From Shinella zoogloeoides (GTDB taxonomy: Bacteria; Pseudomonadota; Alphaproteobacteria; Rhizobiales; Rhizobiaceae), in contig NZ_CP093528.1 of the NCBI RefSeq assembly GCF_022682305.1, forward strand, positions 1,377,501 through 1,441,500: a DNA stretch of 64,000 nt, in the 5' to 3' direction. Within the stretch, counting starts at the first letter, position 1. The number at the start of each line of letters is the position of its first letter. This document shows positions 47,540 through 56,809 of the stretch, piece by piece. The notes beneath the pieces are model-generated. The model saw only the letters and a program-made list of their open reading frames with translations. It was not told where the DNA came from and did not search any database. The position numbers and the translations under genes were made by a program.

Positions 47540-48196
47540 CTATGCGGAGCGCGCCTCGCCGCGGACGTCTGCGCCATTTGGCCGACCGCGTTTCTTTCCG
47601 CGCGTCATCGGGCGGATCAGACGATAGGCGAGAAGCAGGGCCACCAGCGCGATATAGGTCCAAGGCTCGACCCCTACCACCTTCACCGACATGGCGAAAT
47701 GCAACGCTCCGGCCGCCGCGATGAGGTAGATCAACCGATGCAGCTTCACCCAGCGCGGCCCCAGCCGGCGGATCGACCAGCCATTGGACGTCAGCGCCAG
47801 CGGGAGCAGCATCACGAAGGCGGCCATGCCGATGGTGATGAAGGGGCGCTTTGCGATATCGGCAAGGATGGCGGCGAAGTTCAGGTACTGGTCGAGCACC
47901 ATATAGGTGAGGAAATGCATCAGCACGTACCAGAAGGCCAAAAGGCCGAGGGCGCGGCGGTAGCGGATCCAGTTGATGCCGAAGAGATCGCGCAACGGCG
48001 TGATCGCCAGCGTCGCCACAAGGAAGCGCAGCGCCCACAGGCCGAGGAGATGCTCGAATTCCTTGACCGGATTGCCGGGCAGCCGGCCCGTAGCGCCCAG
48101 CCAGAAGCCGTAGGCGGCAGGCAGCAGGCCGATGGTGTAGAGCAGCCAGATCGACGCCGCATGGTATTTGCGGGGCAGGGCGGGCAGGGATGCCAT
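47540..48196 (-). CDS. msrQ: Haem-binding membrane subunit of methionine sulfoxide reductase
   Basis: Six-span inner-membrane b-type cytochrome that passes electrons from the quinone pool to MsrP. 218 residues; candidate haem ligands are the His residues in LMHFLTYM and in KLHRLIYLIAAAGALHFAM. Member of the ferric-reductase-like YedZ family. Its ATG overlaps the msrP stop (TGATG), so the pair is co-translated. Confidence 0.93.
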   Translation of the reverse strand: MASLPALPRKYHAASIWLLYTIGLLPAAYGFWLGATGRLPGNPVKEFEHLLGLWALRFLVATLAITPLRDLFGINWIRYRRALGLLAFWYVLMHFLTYMVLDQYLNFAAILADIAKRPFITIGMAAFVMLLPLALTSNGWSIRRLGPRWVKLHRLIYLIAAAGALHFAMSVKVVGVEPWTYIALVALLLAYRLIRPMTRGKKRGRPNGADVRGEARSA

Positions 48197-49137
48197 CAGT
48201 AGTTCGCCCGCAGGTCCATGCCGGAATAGAGGCCGGCGACCTCGTCCGCATAGCCGTTAAACGGTAGCGTCGGCCGGCGGTTGGCGCCGAAGAAACCGCC
48301 TTCGCCGATGCGGTTCTCGCTCGCCTGGCTCCAGCGCGGATGATCCACCTCCGGATTGACGTTGGCGTAGAAGCCGTATTCCCCGGGGGCGGAGAGGTTC
48401 CAGGTGGATGGCGGCTGCTTGTCGGTGAGCGTGATCCTGACAATCGACTTGATGCCCTTGAAGCCGTATTTCCACGGAACGACAAGGCGGATCGGTGCGC
48501 CGTTCTGGTTGGGCAATGTCTTGCCGTAGACACCGACGGCGAAGATCGCCAGCGGATGGCGGGCCTCGTCGAGCCGCAGGCCCTCCACATAGGGCCAGGG
48601 CAGGGACTGGAAATAGCCGGACTGGCCGGGCATCTCCTCCGGCCGCACGACGGTCTCGAAGGCGACATATTTCGCATCGCCCAGTGGCTCCACCTTGTCG
48701 AGCAGCGCGGCGAGTGGAAAGCCGACCCAGGGAACGACCATCGACCAGGCTTCCACGCAGCGCATGCGGTAGACCCGGTCCTCGAGCGGCATGGCGAGCA
48801 GTTCCTCCAGCCCGAATTCCTTCGGCTTGCCGACAAGACCGTCGACCTTCACGGTCCAGGGCGTCGGCTTGAATTTTTCCGAGTTGGCCAGTGGATCGCC
48901 CTTGCCCATGCCGAATTCATAGAAGTTGTTGTAGCCGGTCACATCCTTTTCCGGCGTCAGCGCCTCGTCGACGGTGTACGGGCTTTTCGATGCCTTCAGC
49001 GCCTCCGCGAAGGCCGGTGTTCCGAAGGCGGCCAGCGCCCCGCCGGCGGCCGTGGCGAGAAACGAGCGGCGACTGAAGAAACAGCGCTCCGGCGTGATCT
49101 GCGATGCGGCGATGCGGGGCGGGCGGTAGAGGGACAT
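48196..49137 (-). CDS. msrP: Periplasmic methionine sulfoxide reductase, molybdopterin subunit
   Basis: Repairs oxidised methionine in envelope proteins using a molybdenum-molybdopterin cofactor. 313 residues. A twin-arginine signal, SRRSFLAT, at residues 22-29 is followed by a hydrophobic stretch, so the folded holoenzyme is exported by Tat. The molybdenum-ligand Cys is C127 in RMRCVEAWS. The sulfite-oxidase fold motifs VPWVGFPL and VPWKYGFKG are present. Forms an operon with msrQ, divergent from the degP-like gene. Confidence 0.95.
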   Translation of the reverse strand: MSLYRPPRIAASQITPERCFFSRRSFLATAAGGALAAFGTPAFAEALKASKSPYTVDEALTPEKDVTGYNNFYEFGMGKGDPLANSEKFKPTPWTVKVDGLVGKPKEFGLEELLAMPLEDRVYRMRCVEAWSMVVPWVGFPLAALLDKVEPLGDAKYVAFETVVRPEEMPGQSGYFQSLPWPYVEGLRLDEARHPLAIFAVGVYGKTLPNQNGAPIRLVVPWKYGFKGIKSIVRITLTDKQPPSTWNLSAPGEYGFYANVNPEVDHPRWSQASENRIGEGGFFGANRRPTLPFNGYADEVAGLYSGMDLRANY

Positions 49138-49337
49138 GGCGGGACTCGATCCGTTCGGTTGCTTGCCTGATCAGTAGGTAAAGAAGACCTGTGTTGTTTC
49201 AACGGCCGGACCGTTTTCCCGGCGACCACTTTTTCGTGCGCGCTGCGTGAGCCGGCGCGAGCGAAAGACCGCGCGGTTTGCCTTTTTTCCTGCGAAATCC
49301 TATCTGATCGTTACGCAGAAACGAAGGAGACTCGTCC

Positions 49338-50750
49338 ATGCCGAAAGTCCGCATCCTGCTTGCCGCCCCACTTGCCGCCGCCCTTGCGCTGGCGGCGCCC
49401 GCCACGGCTCAGGACCGCACCGTGCCGCAGTCGCATACCGAGATGCAGCTCTCCTTCGCCCCACTCGTCAAGCAGGTCGAGAACGCTGTCGTGAATGTCT
49501 ATGCCGAGCGCGTGGTGGAGCGTCGCTCGATCTTCGAGGGCGATCCCTTCTTCGAGGAGTTCTTCGGCCAGCGCATGCCCAATCGCAGCGAGAAGCAGTC
49601 CTCGCTCGGCTCGGGCGTGATCGTCGGCGCCACGGGTATCGTCGTGACGAACAACCACGTCATCGAAGGGGCCAGCGATATCAAGGTGGCGCTGGCGGAC
49701 GGCCGCGAATATGAAAGCACCGTCGTGCTGAAGGACGAGCGCGTCGACCTGGCCGTGCTGAAGATCAAGGTGAGCAAGGCGGACACCGCGTTCACGGCGC
49801 TGCCGCTCGGCGACAGCGACGCGGTCGAGGTCGGCGACCTCGTGCTAGCCATCGGCAATCCCTTCGGCGTCGGCCAGACGGTGACGAGCGGCATCGTCTC
49901 GGCGCTCGCCCGCAACCAGGTGCGCTCGGGCGATTTCGGCTTCTTCATCCAGACCGACGCCTCGATCAATCCCGGCAATTCCGGCGGCGGCCTCATCAAC
50001 ATGAACGGCGAGCTGATCGGTATCAACACCGCCATCTTCTCGCGCGGCGGCGGCTCCAACGGCGTTGGCTTCGCCATTCCCGCCAATCTCGTGAAGACCT
50101 TCGTCGCAAGCGCCGAAAACGGCAGCGCCACCTTCGACCGTCCCTTCGTCGGCGCGACCTTCGATGCCGTGACGTCGGAAGTCGCCGAAGCGCTCGGCCT
50201 CGACCGCGCGCGTGGCGCGCTCATCTCCCGGGTGCAGCCGGGCAGCCCGGCGGAGAAGGCGGGCATGAAGCCCGGCCAGGTCGTGACTGCCGTCAACGGC
50301 ATTGCCGTCGAGCATCCCGATGCGCTCGGCTATCGCCTCACCACGGTCGGCATCGGCGGCACGGCGCGCATCACGGTCATTGCCGACGGCAAGGAGAAGG
50401 AACTGACGCTTTCCCTCGACCGCGCACCCGAAACGACGCCGCGCGACGAGCGGCTGATCGAGGGTCGCAATCCCTTTTCCGGCGCGGTGGTCGCCAATCT
50501 CTCGCCGCGCGTCGCCGAAGAGCTGCGCATGCCGACCAACGGCACGACAAGCGGCGTGGTGGTGACCGAGGTCAATCGCGGCTCGCCCGCTGCCCGCATC
50601 GGTCTCCAGCCGCGCGATATCGTCATCGAACTGAACGGCACGGCGGTCACCTCCACCGAAACGCTCGCCTCGCTCGTCGGCGAGGACCCGTCGATCTGGC
50701 GCGTCGAGATCGAACGCGACGGCCAGCGTATCCGCCAGTTCTTCCGATGA
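49338..50750 (+). CDS. Periplasmic Do/HtrA-family serine protease
   Basis: An envelope quality-control protease of the DegP/DegQ group. 470 residues: signal peptide cleaved after ATAQ near residue 25, trypsin-like domain with the triad H107 (TNNHVIEG), D137 (RVDLAV) and S215 (NPGNSGGG), then two PDZ domains at about 255-345 and 370-460. The so-called Q-linker region after the first PDZ is short. Shorter LA loop than E. coli DegP, so DegQ-like. It overlaps rarA by four bases, an arrangement known in rhizobia. Start ATG 49338 has AAGGAG. Confidence 0.93.
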   Translation: MPKVRILLAAPLAAALALAAPATAQDRTVPQSHTEMQLSFAPLVKQVENAVVNVYAERVVERRSIFEGDPFFEEFFGQRMPNRSEKQSSLGSGVIVGATGIVVTNNHVIEGASDIKVALADGREYESTVVLKDERVDLAVLKIKVSKADTAFTALPLGDSDAVEVGDLVLAIGNPFGVGQTVTSGIVSALARNQVRSGDFGFFIQTDASINPGNSGGGLINMNGELIGINTAIFSRGGGSNGVGFAIPANLVKTFVASAENGSATFDRPFVGATFDAVTSEVAEALGLDRARGALISRVQPGSPAEKAGMKPGQVVTAVNGIAVEHPDALGYRLTTVGIGGTARITVIADGKEKELTLSLDRAPETTPRDERLIEGRNPFSGAVVANLSPRVAEELRMPTNGTTSGVVVTEVNRGSPAARIGLQPRDIVIELNGTAVTSTETLASLVGEDPSIWRVEIERDGQRIRQFFR

Positions 50751-52054
50751 GCGACCTTTTCGCCCCGCGTGAACCGGAGGAGATGGCGGCAAAACGGCCC
50801 CTGGCCGACCGCCTGCGCCCCCGCACGCTGGGCGAGGTCACCGGTCAGGCGCACCTGACCGGGCCGGACGGCGTTCTTTCGCGCATGATCGAGGCCGGCT
50901 CGCTCGGCTCGATGATCTTCTGGGGACCGCCCGGCACCGGAAAGACGACCGTCGCGCGGCTGCTCTCCGGTGAGACGGGGCTGGCTTTCGAGCAGATTTC
51001 CGCGATCTTCTCCGGCGTCGCCGATCTGAAGAAGGTTTTCGAAGCGGCCCGCCAGCGCCGCATGGGCGGCCGCCAGACCTTGCTCTTCGTCGATGAGATC
51101 CATCGCTTCAACCGCGCCCAGCAGGACAGTTTCCTGCCCGTCATGGAGGACGGCACCATCGTGCTGGTCGGCGCCACGACGGAAAACCCGTCCTTCGAGC
51201 TGAATGCCGCTCTTCTCTCTCGCGCCCGGGTGCTGACGTTCAAGCCGCATGACGAGGAGAGCCTTGAGGAGCTTCTGAAGCGTGCGGAGGCCGTCGAGGA
51301 AAAGCCGCTTCCTCTCGACGAGGAGGCGCGCGCCTCGCTGTTGCGCATGGCGGATGGCGATGGGCGGGCGGTGCTGACGCTGGCCGAGGAGGTGTGGCGG
51401 GCGGCGCGCGCCGGCGAGACCTTCGGGCAGGACGACCTCTTCCGCATCGTGCAGCGCCGCGCACCAGTTTACGACAAGTCGCAGGACGGGCACTACAACC
51501 TCATTTCCGCCCTGCACAAGGCGGTGCGCGGTTCTGATCCCGACGCGGCGCTCTACTATCTCACGCGTATGCTGGATGCCGGCGAGGATCCGCTGTTCCT
51601 GTGCCGCCGTATGGTGCGCATGGCGGTCGAGGACATCGGCCTTGCCGATCCGCAGGCGCTGGTCGTCTGCAACGCGGCCAAGGACGCCTATGATTTCCTC
51701 GGCTCGCCGGAAGGGGAACTGGCGCTGGCGCAGGCCTGCGTCTATATCGCCACGGCTCCGAAATCCAACGCGGTCTACACGGCCTATAAATCCGCCATGC
51801 GCGCGGCCAAGGAGAACGGTTCGCTGCTACCCCCCAGGCATATCCTCAATGCGCCGACAAAGCTGATGAAGGGGGAAGGATACGGCGAGGGCTATCGCTA
51901 CGACCACGACGAGCCGGACGCCTTTTCCGGCCAGGATTATTTCCCCGAGAAGATGGGGCGTCGCACCTTCTACGATCCGCCGGAACGCGGTTTCGAACGG
52001 GAACTGCGCAAGCGGCTGGAATGGTGGGCGAAGCTACGGCGGGAGCGCGGCTGA
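50747..52054 (+). CDS. rarA: Replication-associated recombination protein A (AAA+ ATPase)
   Basis: A clamp-loader-like ATPase that acts at stalled replication forks (MgsA/WRNIP1 family). 435 residues. Walker A GPPGTGKTT is near residue 62, Walker B LLFVDEIHRFN near 110, sensor region VGATTENPSFELN near 143, and the C-terminal tetramerisation part begins near 260 (SALHKAVRGSDPDAALYY). Translationally coupled to the protease gene; stop is two bases from the convergent DUF1883 gene. Confidence 0.95.
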   Translation: MSDLFAPREPEEMAAKRPLADRLRPRTLGEVTGQAHLTGPDGVLSRMIEAGSLGSMIFWGPPGTGKTTVARLLSGETGLAFEQISAIFSGVADLKKVFEAARQRRMGGRQTLLFVDEIHRFNRAQQDSFLPVMEDGTIVLVGATTENPSFELNAALLSRARVLTFKPHDEESLEELLKRAEAVEEKPLPLDEEARASLLRMADGDGRAVLTLAEEVWRAARAGETFGQDDLFRIVQRRAPVYDKSQDGHYNLISALHKAVRGSDPDAALYYLTRMLDAGEDPLFLCRRMVRMAVEDIGLADPQALVVCNAAKDAYDFLGSPEGELALAQACVYIATAPKSNAVYTAYKSAMRAAKENGSLLPPRHILNAPTKLMKGEGYGEGYRYDHDEPDAFSGQDYFPEKMGRRTFYDPPERGFERELRKRLEWWAKLRRERG

Positions 52055-52056
52055 GG

Positions 52057-52371
52057 TCAGGCGGCGCCGAAGCGCGGGGCGGGCTTCTGCGGGGCCTGCG
52101 GCACCATCTTGATCGAGGATTCCGCCTTGCCGGCATGGCCCTCCATGTCCACCACCACATGCCAATGGCCGCTTTTCGGGATCTGCAGCCGGATCGGCGA
52201 CTGCTTCGCAACGCCGCCGAGGAACTTGTGCTGGCGCGCATTCTTGAAGAGGTCGAAATTGGCATGGGTCATCAGCCGGACATTGGCGATAGCCGAAAGC
52301 GTGATCTCGATCACCGTGCCGCTGCGCTGCATGTCGAGATCGTAGTGCGTATAGGGAAAGCTGTGCGCCAT
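52057..52371 (-). CDS. DUF1883-family hypothetical protein
   Basis: 104 residues of mainly beta structure, from FPYTHYDLDMQRSGTVIEITL to HWHVVVDMEGHAGKAESSIKM, which fits the uncharacterised DUF1883 domain. No signal peptide or membrane segment; Pro-rich C-terminal tail. Known members are often single genes or appended to toll/interleukin-receptor-like or other domains; none is attached here. Two bases from the end of rarA on the other strand. Function unknown. Confidence 0.75.
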   Translation of the reverse strand: MAHSFPYTHYDLDMQRSGTVIEITLSAIANVRLMTHANFDLFKNARQHKFLGGVAKQSPIRLQIPKSGHWHVVVDMEGHAGKAESSIKMVPQAPQKPAPRFGAA

Positions 52372-52540
52372 GAACTGTCCGGATTATCTGGTGTTTCGCT
52401 AATACGATGGCATGGGCCGGTTAACGTTCCCTTCTTTCGGCATTAGCAATAGCTGCATTCTTTCAATGTGTTGCTTGAAAAAGCGGAATCGATCCGGCAG
52501 CGTCTTGATTCATGGTCGCAGGTTCGCCGAGCCAAGCCGG

Positions 52541-53176
52541 TCAGAGCGATTCCGTCCAGGCCCGCACGGCTCCCGCCATGGTGGCGAGGTGGTCGGCGGC
52601 GGAAAAGCCGGAAACGCTCTTGCGCGGCTTCAGGTCGTGGTCGCCGTCCTCCAGCCAGAGGAAGCGAATGCGTTCCGGCAGGCCGTAGCCCGGCACCTCA
52701 TCGTGGGTGCCGAAGGGGTCGCGTGTGCCCTGGCAGATCAGGGTGGGAACCGACAGCGTCATCAGGTGCGCGGTCCGTAGCTGCGTCGGCTTTTCCGGCG
52801 GATGGAACGGGTAGCCGAGGCAAAGGAGGCCGGCGACGCTGCCTTCCGCATGGAGCGCGTCGGCAACCATGCTGGCGACGCGTCCGCCCATGGACTTGCC
52901 GCCGATGACGAGCTTGCCGCTCGCCTTGAGGGAGGCGACGGCCGCGCGGAACTCCGGGTTCAGCGTCTCGGCTTTCGGCGGCGGCCTGCGGCTGCCGTCC
53001 GTCCGCCGCGCGGCCATGTAGGAGAACTCGAAGCGGGCGACGCGCAGGCCTTCGCGGGCAAGCGCAGCGGCGGCGGCGTCCATGGCGGGCGAATCCATCG
53101 GCGCGCCGCTGCCATGGGCAAGCAGCAGGGTGACGGGTGCGTCCTGCGGGCCTGTGAAGAGGAAGGGTGGATTCAT
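52541..53176 (-). CDS. Alpha/beta-hydrolase of the KANL3/Tex30-like group
   Basis: 211 residues. The nucleophile elbow GGKSMGGR is at about 97-104, the oxyanion region LLLAHGSGAPMDS at about 18-30, the acid in CQGTRDPFG near 150 and the catalytic His in DGDHDLKP near 180. This is the small cytosolic dienelactone-hydrolase-like group whose substrate is unknown. It reads leftwards with the 54-residue gene upstream, separated from its start by 12 bases, probably one transcript. Confidence 0.82.
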   Translation of the reverse strand: MNPPFLFTGPQDAPVTLLLAHGSGAPMDSPAMDAAAAALAREGLRVARFEFSYMAARRTDGSRRPPPKAETLNPEFRAAVASLKASGKLVIGGKSMGGRVASMVADALHAEGSVAGLLCLGYPFHPPEKPTQLRTAHLMTLSVPTLICQGTRDPFGTHDEVPGYGLPERIRFLWLEDGDHDLKPRKSVSGFSAADHLATMAGAVRAWTESL

Positions 53177-53188
53177 GCCTGCCCTGTT

Positions 53189-53353
53189 TCAGTCGTCGTT
53201 GACGTCGCCCGGTGCGATGGGGTCGCTGGCGGGAAAGGTTTCCTTCAGGGCCTCGTCGAGATAGGCATCCTGCTCAGCCTTGGGGCTTTTCTCTTTCCTG
53301 CTGGCCCGTTCCTTTTCCAGCGAGGCCTTCGGGCTGTTCTTGTCCGTCGCCAT
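53189..53353 (-). CDS. Small ETFPASDP-motif protein
   Basis: 54 residues, from ATG 53353 with GGAGA upstream to TGA at 53189. Lys/Glu/Ser-rich, hydrophilic and probably disordered, ending with the recognisable motif DEALKETFPASDPIAPGD. This motif recurs in short proteobacterial proteins of unknown function. Its stop lies 12 bases before the start of the alpha/beta-hydrolase, so the two look co-transcribed. Too short for most gene callers. Confidence 0.65.
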   Translation of the reverse strand: MATDKNSPKASLEKERASRKEKSPKAEQDAYLDEALKETFPASDPIAPGDVNDD

Positions 53354-53413
53354 CGTCTTCTCCCTGTATCGATCCCGCTCAATATAGGGCGCTTCTCGGC
53401 CGAAGCGAGAGCT

Positions 53414-54406
53414 TTACGTCTGTGGCAGCGTGAGTTCGGCGATAACCGGCAGGTGGTTCGATCCGAAATAGGGACCGACCCGGCGTTCGTGCAGCAGGAT
53501 ATCGGGGGAGACCGCGATATGGTCTATCGACGCGCCGATATAGGCGAAGGTGTCGAGCCGCATCGAGAAGCGGGTGACCGGCTGCAGCCAGCCGCCGGCC
53601 GTGGAGGTCAGGCCCGCCTGCTTGAGGAAGCCGCGGAAGAAGGGCGACCATGTCGGCGTGTTCCAGTCGCCCGCGACGATGACCGGCGCCTTTTCGAGGT
53701 CGCCCTTTACCGCGTCGGCGGCGGCGGCCAGATAGGCGTTGCGGTCGCGCCATTGCCAGAGCCGGCGCGGCGTTTCCGGATGAAGGGCATAGAGGAAGAG
53801 CGGGCGTCCGTTGAGGTCGAGTTCGAGCCGGAGCGGCTGCTTGTGGGCATATTCCTCGGTGAAGGCGCGCTGCAGCGTGGTTTCCGCACGGATGGGCAGC
53901 GTCGAGAACACTTGAAGGTTTTCGCGCTCACGGCTCTCTGCGCTGCTTTCATAGGGGTAGAGTCCGGAAGCGGAAATGGCTTGCGCCCAGTCGGCCCTGG
54001 TCTCCTGCAAGACGACGATGTCCGGTTTTTCCAGGCGTAGCAGGTCGATGAAGACGGCAGGGTCCTCCGCGTTCTCCACGAAGAGATTGGCGGTGAGTAC
54101 CTTCAGGCCGGCTCCCGCCGTGGCGGAGCGGGCCGTCGGCACATCGAGGGCCGGGATGGCCGCGATGGCGAGGCCGGCAAGAGCGATCACGATGGCCTTC
54201 ACACGTCGCGTCAACAGCGCCGCGAGCACAAGGAACACGCCGGCCGCTCCCACATAGGGCCAGGCGAAGGTGAGGAGATCGACCAGCCAGAACCGGTCGG
54301 CGGCCAGCACGACGATGCTGACGGCGAAGAGATAGGCGATGACGCCCGGCAGGACGAGGACGCGATAGGCGAGGTCGAGCGGTCCCCGGCGGCGGTCTGT
54401 CGGCAT
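53414..54406 (-). CDS. Membrane-anchored endonuclease/exonuclease/phosphatase-family protein
   Basis: 330 residues from ATG 54406, which has AAGGAACAG in front. Three hydrophobic segments at about 15-90 anchor the protein, and an EEP (DNase I-like) domain fills about 100-328: metal site Glu in VLQETRADW, VAGDWNTP, then SIDHIAVS and SNHLPVIAEL at the C terminus. The catalytic His/Asp/Asn set is complete, so an active phosphodiesterase or nuclease is likely, facing the periplasm by the usual topology. Substrate unknown. A frame opened to 54496 has no ribosome site. Confidence 0.85.
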   Translation of the reverse strand: MPTDRRRGPLDLAYRVLVLPGVIAYLFAVSIVVLAADRFWLVDLLTFAWPYVGAAGVFLVLAALLTRRVKAIVIALAGLAIAAIPALDVPTARSATAGAGLKVLTANLFVENAEDPAVFIDLLRLEKPDIVVLQETRADWAQAISASGLYPYESSAESRERENLQVFSTLPIRAETTLQRAFTEEYAHKQPLRLELDLNGRPLFLYALHPETPRRLWQWRDRNAYLAAAADAVKGDLEKAPVIVAGDWNTPTWSPFFRGFLKQAGLTSTAGGWLQPVTRFSMRLDTFAYIGASIDHIAVSPDILLHERRVGPYFGSNHLPVIAELTLPQT

Positions 54407-54539
54407 CGGCTGTTCCTTCTGCTGTGCGGGAATGCGGGCCGGATCGATTCCCGTAGCGGGAGACCTGCATGTACCGCGCACATGCCGATGCTGCAATGAC
54501 GGTCGGGGAGAGGAAGCGTCGGGAGGGAGCTTGCCCTGT

Positions 54540-55121
54540 TCAGAGCGCGTCCAGATTGATGCCGATGGTGATCGCCCCGATCACCGCGCCGGTCTTCGGG
54601 TCCCTGATGGGAAGGCTTGCCTGCGACTGCATGAGCTGGGTCGACTCGTCCCGCCCTGCTTCCTCGATGTAGAGGATGCTGCCCTCGAAGCTCTTCTGCC
54701 ATTTCGCCTCGTCACCCTGCCAGTAGTCGGAGGTGACGTCGCTCTGGCCGACATTGAGACCGCGATTGTCCATGACGAAGATTTCGGTGATCACGCCCTC
54801 GGCCGCGCGCTGGCGGTCCTTGAGGTAGAGCGAGAGGGGATTGGAAAGCTGGGCATCGATCATCGGGCGCGTCGGACTGGAAAGCTCTGCCTGCCAGCGG
54901 GCATCGAGCATCTCGATGCCGGCCTTGCCGAGCCTGGCATGGGCGCCGTTCTGCGCGAGGATCGCATTGATGATCGCCGGCTCGTCCAGCCAGGGCCGGA
55001 CATTGGCCTCGATATAGTCCGCAACGGCTGCGGTGCGGATATCCGTCTCGGCTCCGGCGGGGCTGAAGAGAAGGGCGGCGGCGATGAGGGCCGCCGGGAA
55101 TATCCGCCTTCCATGCTGCAT
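54540..55121 (-). CDS. Periplasmic PDC-like sensor protein
   Basis: 193 residues: signal peptide ending SPAGA near residue 24, then a single PDC/Cache-type fold with the marker sequence EIFVMDNRGLNVGQSDVTSDYWQGDE and the final strand PKTGAVIGAITIGINLDAL. Such folds usually form the sensory part of chemoreceptors and kinases; here the domain stands alone, without any membrane or output domain. It may be a soluble ligand-binding partner. Downstream lies the EEP gene. Confidence 0.75.
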   Translation of the reverse strand: MQHGRRIFPAALIAAALLFSPAGAETDIRTAAVADYIEANVRPWLDEPAIINAILAQNGAHARLGKAGIEMLDARWQAELSSPTRPMIDAQLSNPLSLYLKDRQRAAEGVITEIFVMDNRGLNVGQSDVTSDYWQGDEAKWQKSFEGSILYIEEAGRDESTQLMQSQASLPIRDPKTGAVIGAITIGINLDAL

Positions 55122-55194
55122 GAATGCCTGTCCTCCCCGGCAACGACGATGCGTGGATAAGGAGTATCTTTTATACGGATTGCGGAAAGATTAA

Positions 55195-55224
55195 GCCGGT
55201 GGATGCGGTTCCGCGTCCACCGGC
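55195..55224 (-). terminator. Hairpin terminator after gpt
   Basis: A 9-bp stem (55195-55203 with 55216-55224) extended by an inner GCGG/CCGC stem. On the minus strand it is followed by TTAATCTTTCC, a weak T stretch. It lies 64 bases beyond the gpt stop. Confidence 0.6.
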
Positions 55225-55287
55225 CTGAATGACCGTCAAATCAATGCATTGCCGCGCGGCCTTGACTCACTTTCGAGCCTTGGCCGA

Positions 55288-55785
55288 TCAGGTTCGGGCG
55301 CCCTTGGCGATCGGCTCCTGATAGGTGAAGCCCATGTCCCACGGGAAGTAAATCCAGGTGTCCTGGCTGACCTCGGTGACGAAGGTGTCGACCAGAGGAC
55401 GGCCCTTCGGCTTGGCGTAGACGGCGGCGAAATGCGCCTTCGGCAGCATGGCGCGCACCTGCGCGGCGGTCTTGCCGGTGTCCGTGAGGTCGTCGACGAT
55501 GAGGATGCCTTCGCCACCATGCTGGGTGAGTTCCGGCGAGATGCCCTTCAGGACATGCATGTCGCCCTGCGAGACATAGTCATGATACGAGGCGACGCAG
55601 ACCGTCTCGATCAGGCGGATGTTGAGTTCGCGGGAGATGACGGCGGCCGGCACGAGACCGCCGCGGGTGATGCAGACGATCGCCTTCCACTCGCGGTCGC
55701 CATCCGCCAGCCGCCAGGCGAGCGCGCGCGCATCGCGGTGAAACTGGTCCCAGGATACGGGGAAGGCTTTGTCGGGCAGCGACAT
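55288..55785 (-). CDS. gpt: Xanthine phosphoribosyltransferase
   Basis: Salvages xanthine and guanine to the nucleotides with PRPP. 165 residues. The PRPP-binding motif [14 protein letters not shown] is at about 93-106; the segment [17 protein letters not shown] at about 38-54 binds pyrophosphate; and WIYFPWDMG near the end stacks on the purine. Single gene with good AGGAG-type ribosome site. Confidence 0.94.
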   Translation of the reverse strand: MSLPDKAFPVSWDQFHRDARALAWRLADGDREWKAIVCITRGGLVPAAVISRELNIRLIETVCVASYHDYVSQGDMHVLKGISPELTQHGGEGILIVDDLTDTGKTAAQVRAMLPKAHFAAVYAKPKGRPLVDTFVTEVSQDTWIYFPWDMGFTYQEPIAKGART

Positions 55786-55854
55786 GACAGGCTCCTGATA
55801 GGCGGAAAAAGAAGATTCCTTCTCTCTACTGCAAGTCGCCGGTCAAGGAAATCG

Positions 55855-55879
55855 TCGCCCGGCCACAGAAGCCGGGCGA
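55855..55879 (-). terminator. Hairpin after the universal stress gene
   Basis: A 9-bp stem (55855-55863 with 55871-55879) and seven-base loop, 19 bases after the stop of the minus-strand gene. The T tract that follows is poor (GATTTCC). Confidence 0.5.
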
Positions 55880-55897
55880 TCCACAGGCAAGTCCGTC

Positions 55898-56740
55898 TCA
55901 GCGTGACATCAGCACCGGCACGCGCGCGTCGCGCATCATGGCGCTTGTGACGCCGCCGAAGAGGCGCTGGCGCAGCCGCGAATGGCTGTAGGCGCCCATG
56001 ACAATGAGGCCGGCATCGATTTCCGTTGCTCGACGGTTCAGCGTTTCTGCGACCGAATGGCCGCTGGAGGTCCCCGAGGTGACGGTGGCGTTCACGCCGT
56101 GGCGGGCGAGCGTCGCGGCAAGCTCCGCCCCGCTGAAATCGCGCGACTGCATCGCGGTTTCCGGTGGGTCGACGGCGAAGATCTCGACGTCCTTCGCGGC
56201 GGTCAGGAACGGCAGGGCGTCGAAGACCGCGCGCGCCGCCTCCCGCGAGCCGTTCCAGGCGACGAGCGCGCGGTCGACCGGCTCGGGACCGGCCGGCGCA
56301 TTGGAGACGAGATAGACGGGCCGCCCGCTCTCGTAGAGAAGATCCTCGATGTCCTCCCGCGCAGGGCCGTCGAGATCCGGGTCGAACTGGCCGGCAATGA
56401 CGATATCCGCGCCGCGCGCGCTGTCGATGACGCCCGCCGAGGCATAGCCGGCGGTGCCGGTGAAGAGCCGCCATTCATAGGAAATGTCGTCGCGCGCGCA
56501 GCGCGAGCGGAATGCCTGTTCGACCTCCCGGGACTGTTGCTGGGCGCGCTCCTGCAATTCGAGCACGGCGTTCGGATCGGGATATTCCATGGGCGCGATG
56601 AGCGTGACCACGACCGGGGATTCCGCGTGGATGCCGATGATATGGCCGCCGGTCCGGCGCGCGAGGGCGAGCGCGTGATCGGTTACCTTGCCGGCGTCTT
56701 CCGCGGCGCTCAGCACTGCCACGATGGTCTTGTAGGTCAT
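55898..56740 (-). CDS. Tandem universal stress protein
   Basis: 280 residues with two UspA domains: about 1-145 (TIVAVLSAAEDAGKVTDHAL) and 155-280, the second carrying the nucleotide-binding GAYSHSRLRQRLFGGVTS near 252-269. Two-domain Usp proteins are common among oxygen-limitation genes. A perfect FNR/FixK-type palindrome stands 54 bases upstream of the start, which would place a transcription start about 20 bases before the ATG. Low-oxygen induction is therefore a reasoned inference. AGGAGG ribosome site at rev 56750. Confidence 0.9.
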   Translation of the reverse strand: MTYKTIVAVLSAAEDAGKVTDHALALARRTGGHIIGIHAESPVVVTLIAPMEYPDPNAVLELQERAQQQSREVEQAFRSRCARDDISYEWRLFTGTAGYASAGVIDSARGADIVIAGQFDPDLDGPAREDIEDLLYESGRPVYLVSNAPAGPEPVDRALVAWNGSREAARAVFDALPFLTAAKDVEIFAVDPPETAMQSRDFSGAELAATLARHGVNATVTSGTSSGHSVAETLNRRATEIDAGLIVMGAYSHSRLRQRLFGGVTSAMMRDARVPVLMSR

Positions 56741-56793
56741 TTGGGCCTCCTGTCGGGTTCACACGAAACCTGCGCCCGCCGCGCCGCCGGGAC

Positions 56794-56809
56794 CTTGATC
56801 CGGATCAAG
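56794..56809. promoter_or_regulatory. FNR/FixK-type operator before the universal stress gene
   Basis: CTTGATCC-GGATCAAG, a perfect 16-base palindrome containing TTGAT-N4-ATCAA, the consensus of FNR, FixK, FnrN and Anr. Its centre is about 61 bases from the stress gene start. It overlaps the stop codon of the upstream CinA-like gene. Confidence 0.75.

Noticed and set aside
49338..50750. Calling the HtrA-type protease DegP with certainty
   Set aside because: The loop and linker lengths are closer to DegQ, and rhizobia carry several paralogues; only the family is claimed.
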